Assembly: GCF_002904295.1 (NCBI RefSeq) | Contig: NZ_PPHG01000083.1 | Span: forward strand, 124,001-188,000 | Length of the DNA: 64,000 nt | Direction: 5' to 3' | Source: Amycolatopsis sp. CA-128772 | Lineage (GTDB): Bacteria; Actinomycetota; Actinomycetes; Mycobacteriales; Pseudonocardiaceae | Part shown: piece by piece, positions 56,956 to 64,000 of the stretch | How positions within the stretch are numbered: position 1 is the stretch's first letter | Layout of the letters: the number at the start of each line of letters is the position of its first letter | The notes under the pieces: model-generated | Told to the model about the DNA's origin: nothing | Seen by the model: only the letters and a program-made list of their open reading frames with translations | Database searches by the model: none | Program-made: the position numbers and the translations under genes

Positions 56956-57282
56956 ATGACGACCTGGGAAGACGTCGTGCGCCTCGCCTCCGGGCTGCCG
57001 GAGGTCGAGGTGTCGACGTGGTATCGCACGCCCGCGCTGAAGGTGGCGGGCAAGGGGTTCGCGCGGCTGCGCACCGAGGCCGAGGGTGGCCTGGTGCTGC
57101 TGTGCGGCCACGACGAGAAGGCCGCGTTGCTGGATTCCGGCGACGCGGCCTTCTTCACGACCCCGCACTACGACGGCCACGGCATGGTCATCGTCGACCT
57201 CGAGCGCGTGGACGCCGGTCAGCTGCGTGAGCTGCTGGAAGAAGCATGGCGGCTGCGGGCGCCGCGCCGGCTCACCACTTGA
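56956..57282 (+). CDS. MmcQ/YjbR-like protein
   Basis: 108 residues of the MmcQ/YjbR (CyaY-like fold) family: WEDVVRLASGLPEVEVSTWY then TPALKVAGKGFARLR and a Tyr/His-rich end. The family is thought to bind DNA. ATG 56956. It overlaps the convergent acetyltransferase gene by 11 nt. Confidence 0.85.
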   Translation: MTTWEDVVRLASGLPEVEVSTWYRTPALKVAGKGFARLRTEAEGGLVLLCGHDEKAALLDSGDAAFFTTPHYDGHGMVIVDLERVDAGQLRELLEEAWRLRAPRRLTT

Positions 57283-57808
57283 GCTCGCCCTTGAGCATGC
57301 TCATCAGGATCATGTCGTGGCGCTGCCCGTCGAGACCGACGAACGCCTCGCGGTGCCGGCCCTCCTCGACGAACCCGATCTTGCGGTAGACGTGCCGGGC
57401 GACCTCGTTGCCGGCGACGACCCACAGCGTGATCTGGTGCAGCCGCATGTTGTTGAAGCCGTAGCGGCACATCAGGCGCAGCGCTTCGGTGCCGTAGCCG
57501 CCGCCGGCGCGGTACTCGGCGTCGCCGATGTAGACGTCGAGGTACGCCTCGCCCACTTCGGGCTCGGCGTCCCGCAGGTCGATGACACCGATGAGCTTGC
57601 GCTCGGCTTTCGCTTCGATGCCGAGGACGACCTTCTCGTAGGTGTTGACCGCGCGGTCTTCGCAGCGCTTGCGCACCTGGGCCAGCGACAGCGGGTGGTC
57701 GTTCTCCATCCAGCGGCCGACCTCGGGGTCGGTCACGAAAGCGTGGATCCGCTCGGCGTCCGCCGGTTCGAGCGCGCGCAGCCGGACGAGTTCCCCCTCG
57801 AGCAGCAT
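57272..57808 (-). CDS. GNAT N-acetyltransferase (RimJ/RimL type)
   Basis: 178 residues. VRLRALEPADAERIHAFVTD opens the fold and AEYRAGGGYGTEALRLMCRY is the acetyl-CoA loop region (G-x-G-x-G/A); NNMRLHQITLWVVAGNEVAR and VYRKIGFVEEGRHREAF complete it. Acetylates an N-terminus or small amine; the target is unknown. Confidence 0.9.
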   Translation of the reverse strand: MLLEGELVRLRALEPADAERIHAFVTDPEVGRWMENDHPLSLAQVRKRCEDRAVNTYEKVVLGIEAKAERKLIGVIDLRDAEPEVGEAYLDVYIGDAEYRAGGGYGTEALRLMCRYGFNNMRLHQITLWVVAGNEVARHVYRKIGFVEEGRHREAFVGLDGQRHDMILMSMLKGELKW

Positions 57809-57816
57809 TTCTCCCC

Positions 57817-58194
57817 CTAGTCCCGCTTCAGCAGCAGGAAGTCGTGGACGTTCAGCAGGCCGAGGAACTGGCGCACGGGCGTCGGCATCGCTCGGCGTGA
57901 CTCATCATGCACGAGCTCGGGCGAGTGCACGCGGTAATTTTTCCGCTGGACGATGAGGGTGCAACTTCCCGCGGCCAGCACGTTCTTCACCCAGTCGGTG
58001 TCCGGGCCGTAGGTGAGGGCGATGACGAAGCCGTCGCCGGTGTGGAAGACGTTCAGCGGCGTCCGGTACTCCCGGCCGGACGTCCGTCCTTTGTGGACGA
58101 GCAGGCCGAAGCCCGGTGCCCAGGTCACGACGTACTTGTTGATCCGGTTGGTCACCACGCGGTTGAAGCGGGCGAGTCCCTTGGGCAGCACCAT
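57817..58194 (-). CDS. Nitroreductase/deazaflavin (F420)-dependent family protein, Ddn-like
   Basis: 125 residues: LARFNRVVTNRINKYVVTWA then LLVHKGRTSGREYRTPLNVF and DGFVIALTYGPDTDWVKNVL. The pattern (GRxSGxxxxTPL, then TYGxxxDWxxN) defines the split-barrel Ddn family, most of which use F420H2. ATG 58194 lies in a noticeably AT-rich upstream region, and the gene diverges from the next. Confidence 0.85.
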   Translation of the reverse strand: MVLPKGLARFNRVVTNRINKYVVTWAPGFGLLVHKGRTSGREYRTPLNVFHTGDGFVIALTYGPDTDWVKNVLAAGSCTLIVQRKNYRVHSPELVHDESRRAMPTPVRQFLGLLNVHDFLLLKRD

Positions 58195-58282
58195 GACGCC
58201 GATGATATCAACAAATGATGAATTAACCGATCGGGTGACCCCGGCTCCCGCTGGGTGGCGCCGCGATGGTGGGATATGGCGC

Positions 58283-58933
58283 ATGTCGACCGAATGGCCG
58301 CTGCGCCAGGACCCGGAAGGGCCGGTCATCATCGCGCTGGCCCTGGTGAACGACCCCGACGCGCTCGGTTTCGTCGTGCTGGACGACGAGGACGACTGGT
58401 TCATCAGCGACGGCACCGAGCTGTCCGACGACGTGCTGGTCAACCGCGAGAGCTTCGGCAAGCTGTCGCTGCGCGAAGCCTTCGAACTGCTGCCGCAGCT
58501 GGGCGCGCTGGCGGACCTCCCGACGGGGATGGCCGCCGACTGGGACCCGGAGCGCCGCACGTGGCTGCTCTCGTCGGTGACCGGTTCAGACGACGAGGAC
58601 GAGGACATCCGGCTGCTCGCCCAGCGCCGCGCGGCCTGGCGGTACGAGGGCTCCCCGGATGATGAGGCCCAGATCAGCACCGGTCTCACCGAAATCCCCA
58701 CGGGCCCGCAGCAGCCGGCCCGCGCGGTCCGCCAGGTCGTCCGCGAGCAGGACGGCACCTGGCTGTTCGTCGGCTTCGAGGTCCCGGAGGCGGAGGACTT
58801 CGAGGTCGAGGGCCTGGAGCTGGAGCACGTGGCGAACCTGTACCCGGACGTGCGCACGGTCCTGAAGGCGGCGCCGGGCCAGGTCTACGACCGCGCGACG
58901 CCGGATTCCGAGTGGGAGCTCGTCGAAGGCTGA
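58283..58933 (+). CDS. Hypothetical acidic protein (216 aa)
   Basis: An unrecognised acidic protein, mostly beta/alpha mixed: VIIALALVNDPDALGFVVLD, SLREAFELLPQLGALADL, and a C-terminal FEVEGLELEHVANLYP. No motif or membrane helix. ATG 58283. Function unknown. Confidence 0.7.
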   Translation: MSTEWPLRQDPEGPVIIALALVNDPDALGFVVLDDEDDWFISDGTELSDDVLVNRESFGKLSLREAFELLPQLGALADLPTGMAADWDPERRTWLLSSVTGSDDEDEDIRLLAQRRAAWRYEGSPDDEAQISTGLTEIPTGPQQPARAVRQVVREQDGTWLFVGFEVPEAEDFEVEGLELEHVANLYPDVRTVLKAAPGQVYDRATPDSEWELVEG

Positions 58934-59029
58934 GAAAGTCCGGCGCGGTTGTCCAGGGGACGTCCGCGCCGTTCGTCCTTACAGTGAGAACCGGCGATCG
59001 GTGCCGGTCAGGACCTGTGAGGAGCAGCC

Positions 59030-59380
59030 ATGCCCAAGTACGCCGCGATCATCTACGCCACGGACATCGACCCGACCGTGCCCGAGGCCACGGACATGAT
59101 GAAGGACTACGACGAGTTCGGCGCGGGCGCGGCCGCGGTGATCCGCGGCGGCGCGGCGCTGTACCCGACGGCGACCGCGACGACGGTCCGCGTCACCGGC
59201 GGCAAGGGCGGCGACATCGTCACCAGCGACGGCCCGTACGCGGAGACGAAGGAAGCCCTGACCGGCTTCTACCTGCTCGAATGCGCGGACCTCGACGAAG
59301 CGGTCAGGGTCGCGGCGCGCATCCCGGGCGCCTGGGACGGCGCCATCGAGGTCCGGCCGGTCGTCGACTTCGGCCAGTGA
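59030..59380 (+). CDS. DGPF (YCII-related) protein
   Basis: 116 residues with the DGPF signature VTSDGPYAETKEALTGFYLL in a ferredoxin-like YCII fold. Genes of this family are strongly linked to ECF42-type sigma factors. Its stop overlaps the GTG of the sigma factor by 4 nt (GTGA), so the two are co-translated. Function unknown; a sensing role is suspected. Confidence 0.92.
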   Translation: MPKYAAIIYATDIDPTVPEATDMMKDYDEFGAGAAAVIRGGAALYPTATATTVRVTGGKGGDIVTSDGPYAETKEALTGFYLLECADLDEAVRVAARIPGAWDGAIEVRPVVDFGQ

Positions 59381-60606
59381 CCGGCGCCGGGGACGCGGTC
59401 GCGCGGCTGGTCCGGGACGAGGGCACCCGGGTACTGGCCACGCTGGTCCGCGTCACCGGCAGCGTCGACCTGGCCCAAGACGCGGTGCAGGACGCCGTCG
59501 TGCGCGCGCTCGAGACGTGGCCGCGCGACGGCGTCCCGGCCAACCCACGCGGCTGGCTGCTCGTCGCGGCCCGCCGCCGGGCGGTGGACGTGGTCCGCCG
59601 CGAGGCGAAACGGCTCGGGAAGGAGGCGGTCGCGATGCCACCGGTCGACCCCCACCCCGACCCGGTCTCGGTCCGCGACGACCTCTTGCGGCTGGTGTTC
59701 ACGTGCTGCCACCCGGCGTTGTCCCTGGACGCGCAGGTGGCGTTGGCGCTCAGGACGTTGGGCGGCCTGTCGACGGCGGAGGTCGCCCGCGGCTTGCTGC
59801 TGCCCGAAGCAACGATGGCGAAGCGGCTGACGCGGGCGAAGCAGAAGATCGCGACGGCACGCATCCCGTACCGGGTGCCGGCGGCGGAGGAACTCCCTTC
59901 ACGCTTGGCCGGCGTGGCGTCGACGGTGTACTTGATCTTCAACGAGGGCTACACGGGCCGCGTTTCGCTGCTGGCGGAGGGCGTGCGATTGGCCCGCCTG
60001 CTGGCGTCCCTGATGCCGGACGAGCCGACGGCGCTGGGGCTGCTGGCGTTGGTGTTGCTGCAGGACGCCCGCCGCCCGTCCCGGTTCCGCGCGGATGGCT
60101 CGCCGGTGTTGCTCTCCGCGCAGGATCGTTCGCTGTGGGACGCATCGCTCATCAAGGAGGGCGTCGAGCTGGTGGGCCGCGGCCTGCGAAGGACGCCGTC
60201 GGCCCCGAACCCGTACGTGATCCAGGCGGCGATAGCGGCATGCCACGACTTGGCCCCGTCGTACGCGGACACGAACTGGGACGCGGTGATTTCCTGGTAC
60301 GACGTGTTGCTGACGGTCGCAGACACGCCGGTGGTCAGGTTGAACCGCGCGGCGGCGGTGGCGGAACGGGACGGCGCTGCCGCGGGATTGGCGCTGGTGG
60401 ATGCGTTGCCGGGGTTGGCGGATTACCCGTGGTGGCACGCTTCGCGGGCGGAGTTGTTGCACCGGTTGGGTTCTGCGTCGGCCGTGGAGGCGTTGGCGCG
60501 TGCTGAGGAGACCGGCTTGCCTGCTGCGCATTTGGCGCATTCGCGGGCGAGAATGGAAAACGAAAACCCCGGGCAGAACACCCGGGGTTTCGATGAGAGC
60601 GGATGA
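59377..60606 (+). CDS. ECF42-type RNA polymerase sigma factor (DUF6596)
   Basis: 409 residues: sigma2 (DLAQDAVQDAVVRALETWPR then ANPRGWLLVAARRRAVDVVR), sigma4 (LALRTLGGLSTAEVARGLLL then EATMAKRLTRAKQKI), and a long TPR-like C-terminal extension (about 190-400) typical of ECF42, which is needed for activity. No anti-sigma factor; the DGPF gene is the partner. The last 15 codons run through the terminator of the tRNA on the other strand and look non-conserved. Confidence 0.9.
   Translation: MTGAGDAVARLVRDEGTRVLATLVRVTGSVDLAQDAVQDAVVRALETWPRDGVPANPRGWLLVAARRRAVDVVRREAKRLGKEAVAMPPVDPHPDPVSVRDDLLRLVFTCCHPALSLDAQVALALRTLGGLSTAEVARGLLLPEATMAKRLTRAKQKIATARIPYRVPAAEELPSRLAGVASTVYLIFNEGYTGRVSLLAEGVRLARLLASLMPDEPTALGLLALVLLQDARRPSRFRADGSPVLLSAQDRSLWDASLIKEGVELVGRGLRRTPSAPNPYVIQAAIAACHDLAPSYADTNWDAVISWYDVLLTVADTPVVRLNRAAAVAERDGAAAGLALVDALPGLADYPWWHASRAELLHRLGSASAVEALARAEETGLPAAHLAHSRARMENENPGQNTRGFDESG
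60564..60590 (-). terminator. Terminator of the tRNA-Gly gene, inside the sigma factor 3' end
   Basis: AAACCCCGGG pairs perfectly with CCCGGGGTTT (7-nt loop). On the minus strand it lies 8 nt after the tRNA and is followed by T-rich sequence. On the plus strand it lies within the last codons of the sigma factor gene. Confidence 0.8.
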
Positions 60607-60668
60607 CGGGAATCGAACCCGCGTATTCAGCTTGGGAAGCTGATGTTCTACCATTGAACTACATCCGC
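60598..60668 (-). tRNA. tRNA-Gly (CCC)
   Basis: 71 nt. Acceptor GCGGATG/CATCCGC, D arm GTTC/GAAC, anticodon stem TCAGC/GCTGA with loop TTCCCAA (anticodon CCC), T arm CGGGT/..CCCG with TTCGATTC. Discriminator T; CCA is not encoded. It reads GGG glycine codons. Confidence 0.95.
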
Positions 60669-60722
60669 AGTGCGTCGTCAGCATACACGGCACCGTGATC
60701 CCCTTGTCCAGGGCCCTCCTCC

Positions 60723-60758
60723 TTGACTCATGCCCTTCAAGTGACAACACTTGTTGTC
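60723..60758 (+). promoter_or_regulatory. Promoter with overlapping operator for the MpaB-type oxygenase gene
   Basis: TTGACT (60723-60728) and AACACT (60746-60751) are 17 bp apart. The perfect dyad GACAACA-CT-TGTTGTC (60743-60758) covers the -10 box, as for TetR repression. No adjacent regulator gene. Confidence 0.55.
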
Positions 60759-60778
60759 GACGTCGGAGGTGGGCTGTC

Positions 60779-61972
60779 ATGGATGAGCCGGAGCTGTTTC
60801 GGCAAGGCGGGTTTCGGCTGGCCCAGCGGCTGTTCATCGATGGTGACATCCGGGGTGACGAGCGGCAGGTCGCTCGGTTGCGGGAGTTCGCCCAGGTTCA
60901 AGACCGGCTCGCGGACGACGTCGTCGCCTGGATGGCGCAGCAGCCGAAGGGGCACGGGCGCCGGCTGTTCGAGGCGGCGCTCCATGGCGGGGACAGGGCG
61001 CCGGGGCCCTTGAAGGACTTCTTCGACCAGGTGGACGCCAAGCCCTACTGGGTCGATGACGAACGGCTCGAACGCGGCGCGAAAGCCATCACGCGGGCCG
61101 GGTTGCTGGGGCTCTTCCCGCTCGGGGACATGTCGCTGATGGGTGGCTACCTCGCCTCGCGGGCCACGAAAGCGCTGGTCGGCACCGGTGAGATCGAGTA
61201 CAAGGCCACGCGGCGGCTCGTCGAAACCGCCGCCTGGTGGATCGACGTCACCACGCCCGGCGCCCTCAAGCACGGCGGGAAGGGGTACGCCGCCGCGTTG
61301 CGGATCCGGCTCGTGCACGCCCATGTGCGGGCCGCCATGAACCGGCGGGATGACTGGGACTACGCCGCCTGGGATCGGCCCGTCAACCAGGTGCAGACCG
61401 CCGGCACGCTGCTGCTCTTCTCGCTCGTCTACGTCTTCGGGACGCAGCTGCTCGGCCTCCGGTACTCCGCCCGCGAACGCGGCGACATCCTGCACCTCTG
61501 GCGGTACATCGGCTGGCTCATGGGGGTCGACGACGAGCTGCTGCCCACCGGCGAAGAGGACGCCTGGCGGCTGCTGTGGCTGCTCGCCGCCACCGAGTTC
61601 ATCCCCGATGACGACTCGAAGCGGCTCGCCAAGGCGCTGATCGAGGCCAACGCCGCCGTCGGTGAGGGGCGTGGGGCCGTCGGGAAGGTCCTTTCGCACG
61701 TTTCCGTCGCCGTGCACTCCTCGATCAGCCGGCTCGTGCTGGGCAAGACCAACGCCGACTTCCTCGGGCTGCCGAACGATCCCGTCGCGCAGGCCGCGAT
61801 CGTCGCCGTCGCGGGGGTCAACTTCGCCGCCGAGACCGTGCGGCGGTTCATCCCCGGGGCCACCGCGCTGCAGGAACGGATCGGGCAGGCCGGGCGGCGC
61901 GGGTACGTGAAGCGGCTCGAGAAGATCTTCGCGCCGGACACCACCTACGCGCAGCACATGCGGGCCGCCTGA
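60779..61972 (+). CDS. Oxygenase MpaB family protein (DUF2236, heme-binding-type)
   Basis: 397 residues, largely helical. It fits the MpaB/latex-clearing-protein-like DUF2236 fold: GLLGLFPLGDMSLMGGYLAS, RRLVETAAWWIDVTTPGALK and ILHLWRYIGWLMGVDDELLP with the conserved His in LHLWRY. Members bind heme b and cleave or hydroxylate hydrophobic substrates, e.g. rubber. ATG 60779 follows GGAGGTGGG. Confidence 0.82.
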   Translation: MDEPELFRQGGFRLAQRLFIDGDIRGDERQVARLREFAQVQDRLADDVVAWMAQQPKGHGRRLFEAALHGGDRAPGPLKDFFDQVDAKPYWVDDERLERGAKAITRAGLLGLFPLGDMSLMGGYLASRATKALVGTGEIEYKATRRLVETAAWWIDVTTPGALKHGGKGYAAALRIRLVHAHVRAAMNRRDDWDYAAWDRPVNQVQTAGTLLLFSLVYVFGTQLLGLRYSARERGDILHLWRYIGWLMGVDDELLPTGEEDAWRLLWLLAATEFIPDDDSKRLAKALIEANAAVGEGRGAVGKVLSHVSVAVHSSISRLVLGKTNADFLGLPNDPVAQAAIVAVAGVNFAAETVRRFIPGATALQERIGQAGRRGYVKRLEKIFAPDTTYAQHMRAA

Positions 61973-62016
61973 ACCCGCTGGTCGCGGGCGTTCTCAGGCG
62001 ATGCGTCAACACCGGA

Positions 62017-62022
62017 TAGGCT
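62017..62022 (+). promoter_or_regulatory. -10 box for leaderless dcd mRNA
   Basis: TAGGCT at 62017-62022, 7 nt before the GTG of dcd; no Shine-Dalgarno is present, so transcription probably starts at the GTG. Confidence 0.45.
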
Positions 62023-62028
62023 TCGGCC

Positions 62029-62610
62029 GTGCTGCTCAGTGACCGTGACCTCCGCAAAGAGCTCGACGCCGGCCGGCTCGGCATCGACCCCTTCGATGCC
62101 GGCATGGTCCAGCCGTCCAGCATCGACGTCCGGCTCGACCGGTTCTTCCGCGTCTTCGACAACAGCAAGTACACCCACATCGACCCGCAGCTGCAGCAGG
62201 ACGAGCTCACCTCCCTGGTCGAAAAGGAGGGCGACGAGCCCTTCGTGCTGCACCCCGGCGAGTTCGTGCTCGGGTCGACCTTCGAGCTCGTCACTCTGGC
62301 CGACGACCTGGCCGGCCGCCTCGAAGGCAAGTCGTCCCTGGGGCGCCTCGGGCTGCTCACGCACTCGACCGCCGGGTTCATCGACCCCGGCTTCTCCGGG
62401 CACATCACCCTGGAGCTGTCGAACGTCGCCAACCTGCCGATCACGCTCTGGCCCGGCATGAAGATCGGCCAGCTGTGCATCTTCCGGCTCTCCAGCTCGG
62501 CCGAGCACCCGTACGGCTCCAGCGAAGCCGGGTCCCGCTACCAGGGGCAGCGCGGCCCGACCCCGAGCCGGGCGTACAAGAACTTCCACCGCGTCGACAC
62601 CTGGCGCTAA
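62029..62610 (+). CDS. dcd: dCTP deaminase (bifunctional dCTP deaminase/dUTPase type)
   Basis: 193 residues. The trimeric dUTPase fold motifs are EGKSSLGRLGLLTHSTAGFI and DPGFSGHITLELSN, with catalytic Glu in TLELSN. The C-terminal GSRYQGQRGPTPSRAYKNFH closes over the nucleotide. Actinobacterial enzymes of this length convert dCTP to dUMP directly. GTG 62029, leaderless. Convergent with the monooxygenase gene (4-nt overlap). Confidence 0.95.
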   Translation: MLLSDRDLRKELDAGRLGIDPFDAGMVQPSSIDVRLDRFFRVFDNSKYTHIDPQLQQDELTSLVEKEGDEPFVLHPGEFVLGSTFELVTLADDLAGRLEGKSSLGRLGLLTHSTAGFIDPGFSGHITLELSNVANLPITLWPGMKIGQLCIFRLSSSAEHPYGSSEAGSRYQGQRGPTPSRAYKNFHRVDTWR

Positions 62611-63800
62611 GCCGCGACCTTCTCGTCCCAGTCGATGCGGTGGTTCCACATGAAGGCGTTCGGGTCCTCGTCGAACGGCTTCGAGAAGAACCGCTTGATG
62701 AAGAAGTCGCGGACGACGCGCCCGACCGGGCCGATCACCTTGTCGTCGCCGTTGCGCTTGCCGGCCGCGACCACGGCCTCCACGCGCTCGCGGCGCAGCC
62801 CCTCGTAGGTGGCCAGCGCGCGCTCGACGTCCGGCACGTCGCGGAGGCATTTGCCCAGCGTGACGGCGTCTTCGATGGCCATCGAAGCGCCCTGACCCGC
62901 CGCCGGTGACGTCGCGTGCGCCGCGTCGCCGATGATCACCATGCGGCCGCGGTGCCAGACCGGGACCGTCGGGAAGTCGTACGTCGGCCAGGCCGGGTAG
63001 ATCTTCCGCGTCGCCCGGATGATCTCGGTCGCCGGCGTCCGATCGCGGGAGACCAGGTCCAGGAGCTCCTTCCGCAGGGTTTCGCCGGCGAGCGCGGCCA
63101 GCTCGGACGGCGTCGGCTCGGTCTTGCGGGCCGGGTTCGCGAACCACCAGACGCGGCCGTCCGGGCCGACGACGTGGCAGAAGAACACGCGCTTGCCGAA
63201 CACCATGTTCAGCACGCCGGGCTCGTCGGGCAGGTCCAGCCCGTCGGCGACGCCGCCGGTGTTCAGCAGCCGGACGTACCGCGGCGCCGGCGCGTCCGGG
63301 TCGATGATCGTGCGGACCCGGGAGCGGAGGCCGTCGGCGCCGATCAGGAGGTCGCCGTCGGCGTGCGAACCGTCCGCGAAGTCCGCGGTGACGTGCGTGT
63401 CCGTCTGGTTCGCGCCGGTCAGGCGCTTGCCGTACTCGACGCGGATGCCGCGGCGGGCGGCCTCGTCGCGCAACGCGACGTAGAGGTCGGAGCGCAGCAC
63501 GGTCTGGCTCACCGTGCCGTCCGCGAGGGCGCCGCCCAGCGGGAATTCGGCGAGCCGGGTGCCGTTGCCGAGCCCGATCGACATCCGCGGCGAGTCGAAG
63601 CCCACGCTGCGGACCACGTCCTTGAGGCCGAGCGGGACCAGCGCGTCCAAGCCGTTGACGGCCAGCGTGAGGAACGCGCCGACGCCCTCCGAGTCGCGGT
63701 CGTAAGCCTCGAAGACCACTGGTTCGTGCCCGGCTTCGTGCAAGGCGATGGCGGTGATCGTGCCCGCCACGCCGCCGCCGGCGATCAGTGCCCGTGTCAT
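62607..63800 (-). CDS. FAD-dependent monooxygenase
   Basis: 397 residues. FAD motifs: GGGVAGTITAIALHEAG (8-24), GADGLRSRVRTIIDP (DG motif) and GDAAHATSPAAGQGASMAIE (about 289-308). Aromatic or polyketide-type hydroxylase of the PHBH fold. It is divergent from the MarR gene at the right edge, which probably regulates it. Confidence 0.9.
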   Translation of the reverse strand: MTRALIAGGGVAGTITAIALHEAGHEPVVFEAYDRDSEGVGAFLTLAVNGLDALVPLGLKDVVRSVGFDSPRMSIGLGNGTRLAEFPLGGALADGTVSQTVLRSDLYVALRDEAARRGIRVEYGKRLTGANQTDTHVTADFADGSHADGDLLIGADGLRSRVRTIIDPDAPAPRYVRLLNTGGVADGLDLPDEPGVLNMVFGKRVFFCHVVGPDGRVWWFANPARKTEPTPSELAALAGETLRKELLDLVSRDRTPATEIIRATRKIYPAWPTYDFPTVPVWHRGRMVIIGDAAHATSPAAGQGASMAIEDAVTLGKCLRDVPDVERALATYEGLRRERVEAVVAAGKRNGDDKVIGPVGRVVRDFFIKRFFSKPFDEDPNAFMWNHRIDWDEKVAA

Positions 63801-63830
63801 GTCGTTCGTCCTCTCGAATCTCTTAGAAAC

Positions 63831-63850
63831 TAATTCGTTCTATCGAACTA
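63831..63850. promoter_or_regulatory. Probable MarR operator between monooxygenase and MarR genes
   Basis: TAATTCG-TTCTAT-CGAACTA: 7-bp arms with one mismatch, in AT-rich sequence between the two divergent starts (63800 and 63874). Confidence 0.55.
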
Positions 63851-63873
63851 AAGAGTGGGCTAGGCTGGTCGCC

Positions 63874-64000
63874 GTGTCAAGCGAGCGCGCGAAACTGGTC
63901 GAAGAGGTCCTGCTCGGATCGCGGGAGCTGTCGACGGAGACGGTCATGTTCCACACCGCGATCGCCGAGACCCGGGGACTGTCGGCCGTGGAGACCAAGG
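63874..64000 (+). CDS. MarR family regulator (3' end outside window)
   Basis: The first 42 codons (GTG 63874) read AKLVEEVLLGSRELSTETVM then FHTAIAETRGLSAVETK, matching the N-terminal helices of MarR regulators. Truncated by the window edge. It should control itself and the divergent monooxygenase. Confidence 0.65.
   Translation, partial: MSSERAKLVEEVLLGSRELSTETVMFHTAIAETRGLSAVETK

Overview
The window is chromosomal DNA from a very GC-rich actinomycete, most likely a Pseudonocardiales member such as Amycolatopsis. The evidence is the strong G/C bias at third codon positions, frequent GTG starts, mycobacterial-type lipid genes (thiolase, FabG4, HtdX and a 611-residue FadE5-like dehydrogenase), a Streptomyces-type TipA regulator, an ECF42-type sigma factor and an actinobacterial dCTP deaminase. 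It holds about 70 protein genes, one tRNA-Gly(CCC), two decayed gene remnants, and many short inverted repeats that sit where operators or terminators are expected.

Layout. 1-7.6 kb: end of a sodium:solute symporter, a ceramidase-like membrane protein, a deleted ECF sigma factor remnant, an AhpD-like protein, a MarR-GNAT fusion, a 49-residue protein, an AAA ATPase, an S1-like protein, a tipA-like regulator and a DoxX protein. 7.6-13.8 kb: fatty-acid/lipid genes resembling M. tuberculosis Rv0238-Rv0243 (thiolase diverging from fabG4-htdX, then a TetR regulator), two tandem SCP2-like proteins and a SitI3-like immunity protein. 13.8-22.8 kb: a defence island with a tightly overlapping operon (Z1 helicase-like ATPase, DUF4420 PD-(D/E)XK nuclease, MORC-like GHKL ATPase and two uncharacterised proteins), diverging from a DNA cytosine-5 methyltransferase that is followed convergently by a Vsr nuclease. 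22.8-29.6 kb: FxsA, a TetR/ABC exporter pair and the three-gene branched-chain 2-oxoacid dehydrogenase operon. 30-36.2 kb: an M20 peptidase, a divergent TetR/oxidoreductase pair, remnants of an ATP-grasp/transglutaminase operon and a polar amino-acid ABC importer. 36.2-47.8 kb: a beta-helix membrane protein, SRPBCC and SUKH proteins, a thioredoxin-NHL fusion, a GroES paralogue, a VanW protein with 57-bp repeats, an LRR/XRE pair beside an MFS exporter, and a GlsB-type protein. 47.8-64 kb: the FadE5-like dehydrogenase, an atypical LuxR-type regulator, Mug, a methyltransferase, VanZ, an oxidoreductase, a hydrolase, an exported 5'-nucleotidase, small enzymes, the DGPF/ECF42 pair, the tRNA, an MpaB-type oxygenase, dcd, an FAD monooxygenase and the start of a MarR gene.

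Two points stand out. First, the 13.8-22.8 kb island looks like a MORC/Z1/DUF4420 restriction-type system coupled to a Dcm methylase and Vsr, with two accessory proteins I cannot assign. Second, four similar inverted repeats (pattern yTACynGysrGTAr) lie at the thiolase/fabG4 divergent promoter, at the TetR gene's own promoter and twice at the FadE5-like gene 38 kb away, which suggests one TetR lipid regulon. All family calls come from reading the sequence; no database search was possible.
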